A stretch of 8,188 bases of DNA from the NCBI GenBank assembly GCA_002314055.1, contig DCBP01000017.1, positions 1-8,188 on the forward strand, written 5' to 3'. The position numbers were made by a program, and so were the translations under genes. The DNA comes from Prevotella sp. UBA1104. GTDB taxonomy: Bacteria; Bacteroidota; Bacteroidia; Bacteroidales; Bacteroidaceae. Every line of letters starts with the position of its first letter. Position 1 is the first letter of the stretch. Shown one piece after another: positions 1 through 5,926 of this stretch. The notes beneath the pieces were generated by a model. It was not told where the DNA came from, did not search any database, and worked only from the letters and a program-made list of their open reading frames with translations.

Positions 1-13
1 TCCAACCGTACAG

Positions 14-92
14 CTCGAAAAGTTTTTTTGGTAATTTTACCCTCACACCCTCACCAATAGCCTTGGAAGTCCCTGCCTATCGGGTTTTCGAG
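14..92. repeat. 8-bp inverted repeat pair flanking C/T-rich block
   Basis: CTCGAAAA at 14-21 is the exact reverse complement of TTTTCGAG at 85-92. Between the arms lies CCCTCACACCCTCACC (40-55), a relative of the 12-bp repeat units further right; its CCCTCACC (48-55) can also pair with GGTGAGGG at 94-101. An 8-bp match over this distance could be chance, but it sits beside a much stronger repeat cluster. Function unknown. Confidence 0.4.
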
Positions 93-94
93 TG

Positions 95-156
95 GTGAGG
101 GATAGTGTGAGGGATAAGCATAGACCCCTCACACTATCCCTCACACTATCCCTCAC
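95..156. repeat. 22-bp perfect inverted repeat (long hairpin) downstream of the HHH gene
   Basis: Positions 95-116 are the exact reverse complement of 135-156, giving a 22-bp uninterrupted stem with an 18-nt loop (117-134). In an alternative fold, 95-113 pairs perfectly over 19 bp with 126-144, because the right arm is built from tandem copies of one unit. The hairpin starts 17 nt beyond the stop codon of the minus-strand HHH gene, so it may end or stabilise that transcript. There is no T-tract after the stem on either strand, so it is not a textbook intrinsic terminator. The pairing is read directly from the sequence; the role is inferred. Confidence 0.85.
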
Positions 157-158
157 AC
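126..158. repeat. 12-bp tandem repeat, about 2.7 copies
   Basis: The unit CCTCACACTATC is present at 127-138 and 139-150, followed by a partial CCTCACAC at 151-158; the base before the first unit is also C, as in later junctions. The same motif occurs in opposite orientation at 95-116 and in a shortened form without the ATA at 40-55. A short-period repeat like this can change copy number by replication slippage. It lies wholly outside coding sequence. Confidence 0.85.
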
Positions 159-172
159 ATGAATTATACAGG

Positions 173-2194
173 TTAGAATTTCCATTTAGCCTGCAACTGA
201 ATGTCGGTCATCGCCGAGCGGTCAATCTGCTGTAGAGCCGAACCTATCGTGTTGCGGTCGAAATAGTCGGTAGTCGACACCTTTGCCGATAGTGTAACAT
301 TCTTTATAACCTGTGTGCTCAGAAGCACGGCATAGTGAATACCCTCGCCGTAATATGAAGGAAAGGAGAAATCGTATGCCATGCCGCGCTCATAACTGTA
401 TATTCTACTGTTATAATCTTGGGTATGGAAATATCCTATGGCGGCATACGCCGCAAGTTTTCTTATCGCCGAGCATCCGCCGCTTAATGCCGTCATGTAT
501 CCGAAACTGCGATCCTTGTAGGTCGACAGCGAAGAGTCAAACTGAGCCTTTGCGTTCCATGCCTTACTGTCGTATCTAACAGCAAACCTTCCGCGCTGAG
601 TAGTATGGTTAATGAGAGCCGTCTTGTCGGTATTGTCCTTCTCCCTTACCTTAACGCGATAGCGTGCAGAAACAGTAATACGACCGCGGTTGTAGGCAAC
701 CGACAGCATATTGTCGAAAGAGTGGGAGGCTGAAGCCGCCTGGTATTTAGCCCACGGGAAATAGGCTATATCAGAATAGGCATTCATTGAGAACCCCTTA
801 ACCGGTTGCCAGTCGATGCCGAGATACACACCGCTCTCGTTCTGCACGCTTCCGCCATCGCTAAAGCTCTGAGAGAAAAGTGAGTAGTATTTATACGCAT
901 AAAACCGCTGTATAGCCGTAACGCTCAGGTCGTTTCTTATCCTCCATGCTGCGGCATTTATCGTAGCCCAGGCATGACAGTCGCCGGTAGCCGTCTCGCC
1001 GTGGAAGGAGAACTTGCCGTTTGTATAGCTATAGTCCATGCTCATGTTATAAAACTGCTTTCCGGCAGCATAATATTTTCTGTATAGCTGTGAAGTCTTC
1101 GGTTTCAGTTCGCGACTGAGCGAAGCATAAATTCCAGACACACCAACGTGAATTCTGCCGAGCGCCCAGTGTAGGTTCATTCCCGTTGCCAGTTGCGAGG
1201 CATTGTTCTTCTTGTCCATTTCAGTTTGGGTGCGGTGATACCCCGACTTAATAATAGTGGCAATCGAACCGTCGTCGTTGTTCAGTGTAGCGTCGAACCA
1301 TTTATATGATACAAATCCCGTCATGTCGATATTCCTTGCCACGTTTACCGTAGCCGCCGCCCCCTGCAAATAATTATAGTTGGAGCGCGAGGAATGAGGG
1401 CGCACGGTAGTTCCGCGGCGCGACAGCGATGCCATGCTTACGGATTTTCCGAACGACAGACTGTTGTTCATTATAAGTCCCATACCCATTCCTATTCTGT
1501 ATCTTCCAACCGTCAAGCTCTTCAGTCTTCCAATCTTTCTCACGTCGGCATAAAAGGAATAGAAATCGTATCCGGCACCATTGCCGGCAGAGAAAAACGG
1601 TTCCCCTGCATCTTGTGCGCCCACCATACCGATGCGCAGCAGATTATTGTAAGAGTATTCATATCTTATGCTGTGGCGGTATTTATATCCAAGATATCCG
1701 TTTTTGTCACCTTTGCGTTCGTATAGAGGAATATTGCCAGAAGCCGTAAGCGAATTGTCGCCGTATTTAATAAGGTCTTTGAATTTCGGCAACGCCAGTT
1801 TCTTTTTCGTGTTTACAGTTATGAAAAACTGCAGCAAAGTCCTTTTCTCCATTGTCAGCGATGGAATCATCGTCAGTTCACCTTCAGACAGCATCTTGCC
1901 GTTTCGGTAGAGATACTCTAAAATATTCTGAATATCATTGTCGTCGAGAAACGGAATCCGTTCAAGATCTTCCTTTGTTGCAGAATTTATGTCAATCGGA
2001 TTGTCGGCAAGTTCCTGAAGGATATCGTAGGTATCTTCCCAGCTTTCAGCCTCATTGTCGCTGTCGTCAAGCACGCTGCCGATAATGTCCTGCCAGCCTT
2101 GTCGTGCCGGAGTCTCTGTCTGAGCAATTGCCATGCCGGTATGTGAAAGGGCAACAGTTGTGAAAAAAATAATCCCTACGAATCGTCTATTCAT
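173..2194 (-). CDS. Helix-hairpin-helix (ComEA-like) N-terminus fused to predicted outer-membrane beta-barrel protein
   Basis: This 673-residue secreted protein has a basic-hydrophobic signal peptide at residues 1-24 (MNRRF start, predicted cleavage AIA|Q). After an acidic linker, residues about 68-125 form a helix-hairpin-helix region: DINSATKEDLERIPFL is the ComEA-type motif, followed by a second similar unit around GELTMIPSL. From about residue 140 to the end the sequence alternates short aromatic- and Tyr-rich strands with Gly/Asn/Asp turns, including YRIGMGMGLI (232-241), and it ends in KWKF with a terminal Phe. This fits an outer-membrane beta-barrel. Proteins of this design and size are found in Bacteroidota as 'helix-hairpin-helix domain-containing protein'; their role is not established. 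HHH motifs often bind DNA without sequence specificity, so DNA binding or uptake is possible but only inferred. I chose the ATG at 2194 over the in-frame TTG at 2221 because it places the signal peptide at the N-terminus. The gene is divergent from the SusC operon. Confidence 0.85.
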   Translation of the reverse strand: MNRRFVGIIFFTTVALSHTGMAIAQTETPARQGWQDIIGSVLDDSDNEAESWEDTYDILQELADNPIDINSATKEDLERIPFLDDNDIQNILEYLYRNGKMLSEGELTMIPSLTMEKRTLLQFFITVNTKKKLALPKFKDLIKYGDNSLTASGNIPLYERKGDKNGYLGYKYRHSIRYEYSYNNLLRIGMVGAQDAGEPFFSAGNGAGYDFYSFYADVRKIGRLKSLTVGRYRIGMGMGLIMNNSLSFGKSVSMASLSRRGTTVRPHSSRSNYNYLQGAAATVNVARNIDMTGFVSYKWFDATLNNDDGSIATIIKSGYHRTQTEMDKKNNASQLATGMNLHWALGRIHVGVSGIYASLSRELKPKTSQLYRKYYAAGKQFYNMSMDYSYTNGKFSFHGETATGDCHAWATINAAAWRIRNDLSVTAIQRFYAYKYYSLFSQSFSDGGSVQNESGVYLGIDWQPVKGFSMNAYSDIAYFPWAKYQAASASHSFDNMLSVAYNRGRITVSARYRVKVREKDNTDKTALINHTTQRGRFAVRYDSKAWNAKAQFDSSLSTYKDRSFGYMTALSGGCSAIRKLAAYAAIGYFHTQDYNSRIYSYERGMAYDFSFPSYYGEGIHYAVLLSTQVIKNVTLSAKVSTTDYFDRNTIGSALQQIDRSAMTDIQLQAKWKF

Positions 2195-2313
2195 ATTTTT
2201 GATAGTATTAAGGGTTAACAATTAGAATCATTCATGTTGTTCCTGTGGTCTTAGCATAATAAGTAGCGTTGCAACATTATCTGCGATGCCCAAGCCACAT
2301 GATTAAATCTGTA

Positions 2314-2321
2314 CAAATATA
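2314..2321 (-). promoter_or_regulatory. Candidate -7 promoter element for the HHH gene
   Basis: Read on the minus strand this is TATATTTG, an exact match to the Bacteroidota housekeeping -7 consensus TAnnTTTG. It would place transcription start near 2307 and give a leader of roughly 110 nt before the ATG at 2194. No good TTTG-like -33 element lies at the expected spacing upstream, and the region is AT-rich, so a chance match is possible. Confidence 0.4.
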
Positions 2322-2462
2322 TGAATATTGTTTGACAGATACCTCATAAAAGCGTAAGAAAATGTCGATACACATTTGTTTTTTAACAATTCGTTTAGCA
2401 GAGAACCTCCTCAGCAAACCATTATCTTGCTAAATGCAACTTGCGCTTTGCAAAATCCAAAA

Positions 2463-2470
2463 CAAACATA
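2463..2470 (-). promoter_or_regulatory. Second candidate minus-strand -7 element inside the SusC-side leader
   Basis: Read on the minus strand this is TATGTTTG, again an exact TAnnTTTG match. A TTG (plus-strand CAA at 2492-2494) lies about 21 nt further upstream and could act as a partial -33 element. Transcription from here would run away from the SusC-like gene toward the HHH gene. It would give that gene a leader of about 260 nt, or produce a short RNA antisense to any SusC leader that starts upstream. This is inference from a short motif. Confidence 0.3.
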
Positions 2471-2616
2471 AAGAAAAAAGTGGCAAAAAGACAAGAAAGC
2501 GACTTTTGTTGATAAACTTTACAATATTTAGAGTTACATATTGCAATCAATTACATCATTTAGACAAAGAAAACATAATCTATATCTATCAACCTAACAA
2601 ATATCAAAGAAAAACT

Positions 2617-5600
2617 ATGCAAAAAATTCCACTATTAAGCAGAGCATCGCTGACGGTGTCGGCGCTGATGCTGAGTGTTGCAAGTTTTGCCCAATCAACA
2701 ACGACAAGCGGCATAGTAAAAGATGCGGCGGGAGACCCGCTCATCGGAGTAAACGTGTATGTGAAAGGTTCCAAGCAGATGGCAGTAACCGATCTCGACG
2801 GCAAGTTCACGCTCAAGGATGTTCCGGCAGGAAGTACCATACAGTTCTCATATATCGGATATGAGAAGAAGGAGCAGAAGGCCACGGCAAACATGAACAT
2901 CATGCTGAAGGAATCCGACAAGACCCTTAATGAAGTAGTAGTCATCGGCTACGGAACGGTAAAGAAGCGTGACCTTACAGGTTCTGTAGCATCAGTAAAC
3001 AAGGACGCTCTGACGGCAAACCCAGTATCAAACGTAGCCGAAGCACTGCAGGGAAAGCTTGCCGGTGTAGCCGTTACGTCGCAAGACGGACGCCCTGGTG
3101 CTGATATCTCTATCCGAGTTCGCGGAGGCGGTTCAATATCTCAGAGCAACGAACCGCTGTATGTAGTCGACGGATTCCCCGTTTCAACCATCAGTGATAT
3201 ACCAGCCGACCAGATAGTGTCAATCGATGTCCTCAAGGATGCCTCGTCTACAGCCATCTATGGAGCGAGAGGTGCCAACGGTGTTATCCTCGTAACAACG
3301 AAAGCTGCCGAGAGCGGCAAGATAAGCATAAGCTACAACGGATATTACCAGGCAAAATGGGCAGCAAAACGGTTTAAGACCCTCAATGCACAGGAGTACG
3401 TAAAAAGTGTCTGGGCATACGCCGCGACACCGGGCACCGGAGGTTCTGCCGACGATATCGCCAAGTATTTCGGACTTGGAGCAAAATACGGCAACCACTA
3501 TGACGAATACGCCAACATGTCGGCACACGACTATACCGACGACCTGTTGCGCACGGCATCGTCGTGGAATCAGAACCTGAACCTTTCAGGAGGAAACGAC
3601 AAGTCGAGATTCACCCTCTCCGTAAACTATTCAAAGGACGACGGTATCAAGATAAACTCCGATTTCGAACGCCTCGGACTGAACTTCAAGTTCAACCAGA
3701 AACTGGCAAAGGGACTCGACATGTTCCTCGACCTGCGCTATTCAAATATCGACATCAACGGTACCGACGGATGGGCAACATCAAAGGGTTCGCTGCTTTC
3801 CTCAGCTTATACATACAGACCAATAGATACCCCGCTCGGAACCGACGACTATACGCTCTTCGGTATGGGATCGCCTAACATCGACCCGTCGCAAGACCCG
3901 GTTGCAATAACAAAGACACTGTATAACAACAAGTCCATCCAGCGTATGCGCGCCAATCTCGCCCTGCAGTGGGAGATGATAAAGGGACTAACCCTTCGCA
4001 CGGAATTTGGCTACGGACAGCGCTGGAATGACACAAAATACTACGACGACGGTTCTATCACCAGCTCATATACCAAAGGATACAAATATGCCACATGGGA
4101 AAAGAAGGAACAGCGCAACTGGCGTTCCGTAACAACCCTCAACTGGCAGGTACAGGGACTTGGCGACAACCACCGCCTTTCGTTCCTGCTCGGCAACGAG
4201 GAACTCTACAAGAAAGAAGATGCAATAAAGCTCAGCGGAGCAGGATATTCCATGGACGATGCCTGGACACGCAAACGCGTGTTCGGAATGATGAACATGG
4301 GCGACGCTACGAAATATCCGAGCGAGAACTTCTATCTGCCTACGATGGGCGTGGCAGAAACAACGGCATCCTTCTTCGGCAGAGTGAACTACACGCTGAT
4401 GGACAAATATCTCTTCACTGCAACGCTGCGTGCCGACGGATCTTCAAAGTTCGGACCTAACAACCACTGGGGATATTTCCCGGCAGCAGCACTGGCATGG
4501 CGCGTTTCCGACGAGAAATTCATGAAGGGGGCAAGCGGATGGCTCGACAACCTGAAACTGAGACTCTCGCTCGGTACTTCGGGTGCCGACAATATCAACT
4601 CAAGTCTGTGGCACGAGACGTGGACCTCGTCAAACGGAGTATGGAACGGAGGTTCCGTGCAGTATTATAAGCCAAGCGGACTGAAGGAGAATCCGGATTT
4701 GAAATGGGAGACTACGATTTCAAGAAATATCGGTCTTGACTTCGGATTCCTTAACCGCATCAACGGTACATTGGATTTCTACTGGAACACCACCAAGGAT
4801 TTGCTGATGCGACAGGAGATAGACTCGTCTACCGGATACAGCTATCAGTATACGAATATCGGACAGACATCTAACAAGGGTATCGAACTCGCCGTCAACG
4901 CAAGTCTGGTTCGCTCGAAGAACTTCAACCTCAATATGAACCTGACTTACAACATGAACTTCAACAACATCGACAAGCTGCAGAACGGCAAGACGCTCTA
5001 CGGTTCAGGATGGGCAAGTTCATCACTAATGCCGGGCAACGACTATATCCTGAGAGAAGGAGCACCTGTTGGCGTTATCCGCGGATATAAGAGCGACGGA
5101 TTCTATAAGATAAGCGACTTCGACTATGATGCCGCAACAGGAGTTTACACACTGAAGAAAGGTGTGCCCGACATACAGAGTAACGTGTTTACCAATTACC
5201 CGAAACCGGCAGAACTGAAGGTGCCTACAGGACAGAGCGCATTCCCTGGAGCTCTGAAAGTAAAAGACACCGACGGCAACGGTATCGTGAACGAGGGCGA
5301 CGTGGTGGAACTCGGCAACGTGATGGCTCACCATACGGGAGGCTTCGGATTCTCTGGTAACTACAAGAACTTCGACTTCTCGGCAAACTTCACTTACCAG
5401 CTTGGCGGAAAGGTCTACAACGCCTCTGCAATGTGTGAATATACAGGCGGCAAGGAGCCGGGAATCGGCAAGAACAAACGCGACTTTATCCGCAACTGCT
5501 TCCAGCTCTATGATGTAAGAGGGGGAGAACTCGTTGCCGTTACCGACCCTACGGAGCTTGCTGCGCTCAACGCCAACGCTTCGCGCCCGGTGCCTTATTA

Positions 5601-5895
5601 TGAGGCAAACACCGTGCTCTCCGATTTCATCGAGGATGCATCCTTCCTTCGCCTCAGCAATATCACCGTGGGATACTCTCTGCCGAAGTCTCTGCTGAAG
5701 AAGGCATATATCCAGTCGGCTCGCATCTACGTAACAGGCGGAAACCTCTTCTGCATCACCGGCTATAAGGGACTCGACCCGGAGGTCAGCACTAACGGCT
5801 TCGCCGGCAGCAGCGGTTACCCGACACCGGGACTCGACTACGGTTCATATCCGCGTTCAAGAACTTTCACCGTTGGACTTAACGTGACATTCTAA
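2617..5895 (+). CDS. SusC/RagA family TonB-dependent outer-membrane transporter
   Basis: This 1092-residue protein is the outer-membrane barrel of a SusC/SusD nutrient importer, moving ligand into the periplasm with TonB-ExbBD energy. The signal peptide is residues 1-25 (SFA|Q). A carboxypeptidase-D-regulatory-like domain follows at about 28-98 (SGIVKDAAGDPLIGVNVYVK onward), then the LNEVVVIGYGT linker where the TonB-contact segment is expected. The plug domain spans about 115-230 and carries the SusC/RagA signature: YVVDGFPV, DVLKDASSTAIYGARGANGV. The rest is barrel, ending FTVGLNVTF with a terminal Phe. Residues 884-895 form a DxDGNGxxxxxD loop that resembles a calcium-binding site. There is no STN domain, so it is unlikely to signal through an anti-sigma factor. 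The ATG at 2617 is chosen because the signal peptide starts there; the frame is open upstream to 2434, but that extension would bury the signal. The A-rich leader has no Shine-Dalgarno, as is usual in this phylum. The substrate cannot be told from sequence. Confidence 0.97.
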   Translation: MQKIPLLSRASLTVSALMLSVASFAQSTTTSGIVKDAAGDPLIGVNVYVKGSKQMAVTDLDGKFTLKDVPAGSTIQFSYIGYEKKEQKATANMNIMLKESDKTLNEVVVIGYGTVKKRDLTGSVASVNKDALTANPVSNVAEALQGKLAGVAVTSQDGRPGADISIRVRGGGSISQSNEPLYVVDGFPVSTISDIPADQIVSIDVLKDASSTAIYGARGANGVILVTTKAAESGKISISYNGYYQAKWAAKRFKTLNAQEYVKSVWAYAATPGTGGSADDIAKYFGLGAKYGNHYDEYANMSAHDYTDDLLRTASSWNQNLNLSGGNDKSRFTLSVNYSKDDGIKINSDFERLGLNFKFNQKLAKGLDMFLDLRYSNIDINGTDGWATSKGSLLSSAYTYRPIDTPLGTDDYTLFGMGSPNIDPSQDPVAITKTLYNNKSIQRMRANLALQWEMIKGLTLRTEFGYGQRWNDTKYYDDGSITSSYTKGYKYATWEKKEQRNWRSVTTLNWQVQGLGDNHRLSFLLGNEELYKKEDAIKLSGAGYSMDDAWTRKRVFGMMNMGDATKYPSENFYLPTMGVAETTASFFGRVNYTLMDKYLFTATLRADGSSKFGPNNHWGYFPAAALAWRVSDEKFMKGASGWLDNLKLRLSLGTSGADNINSSLWHETWTSSNGVWNGGSVQYYKPSGLKENPDLKWETTISRNIGLDFGFLNRINGTLDFYWNTTKDLLMRQEIDSSTGYSYQYTNIGQTSNKGIELAVNASLVRSKNFNLNMNLTYNMNFNNIDKLQNGKTLYGSGWASSSLMPGNDYILREGAPVGVIRGYKSDGFYKISDFDYDAATGVYTLKKGVPDIQSNVFTNYPKPAELKVPTGQSAFPGALKVKDTDGNGIVNEGDVVELGNVMAHHTGGFGFSGNYKNFDFSANFTYQLGGKVYNASAMCEYTGGKEPGIGKNKRDFIRNCFQLYDVRGGELVAVTDPTELAALNANASRPVPYYEANTVLSDFIEDASFLRLSNITVGYSLPKSLLKKAYIQSARIYVTGGNLFCITGYKGLDPEVSTNGFAGSSGYPTPGLDYGSYPRSRTFTVGLNVTF

Positions 5896-5926
5896 TCGTC
5901 TTACCTTATATAATATTGACACAACT
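5896..5926 (+). other. Short SusC-SusD intergenic spacer
   Basis: Only 31 nt separate the SusC stop codon from the SusD start, with no hairpin or promoter motif, so the two genes are almost certainly co-transcribed. There is no Shine-Dalgarno. Both genes share the start context AACTATG followed by an A-rich second to fourth codon, which fits the AT-rich, weakly structured initiation regions of Bacteroidota. Confidence 0.7.

Larger units (their letters stand above)
2195..2616. other. AT-rich divergent intergenic region with long susC-like leader
   Basis: These 422 bp separate the start codons of the HHH gene and the SusC-like gene. The DNA is much more AT-rich than the flanking genes, especially 2440-2616. 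It contains two minus-strand matches to the Bacteroidota -7 element (listed separately), an 8-bp palindrome GTTGCAAC at 2268-2275, and a weak inverted pair TGCAA/TTGCA (2435-2439 and 2448-2452). The SusC reading frame stays open upstream to 2434, but that stretch encodes a basic, low-complexity segment before the signal peptide and is most likely untranslated leader. I see no tRNA, riboswitch or convincing small ORF here. Confidence 0.7.

Noticed and set aside
95..158. CRISPR array
   Set aside because: The units are 12 bp, directly abutting, with no spacers, and occur in both orientations.
1394..1726. Plus-strand open frames opposite the HHH gene (also at 313-579, 1668-1910 and 1852-2085)
   Set aside because: All lie antisense to a well-supported gene, show no domain or signal, and overlap one another in part.
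2195..2221. Nine-residue extension of the HHH protein from a TTG codon
   Set aside because: The ATG at 2194 is immediately followed by a good signal peptide (NRR plus hydrophobic core), and TTG starts are uncommon.
2268..2275. Palindrome GTTGCAAC as an operator
   Set aside because: An 8-bp palindrome is expected by chance in a region this size, and the flanking bases do not extend the symmetry.
2434..2616. 61-residue N-terminal extension of the SusC-like protein
   Set aside because: The frame is open, but the stretch is AT-rich, encodes a Lys/Asn/Ile-rich segment with no family match, and would place the evident signal peptide internally. The ATG at 2617 is the better start.
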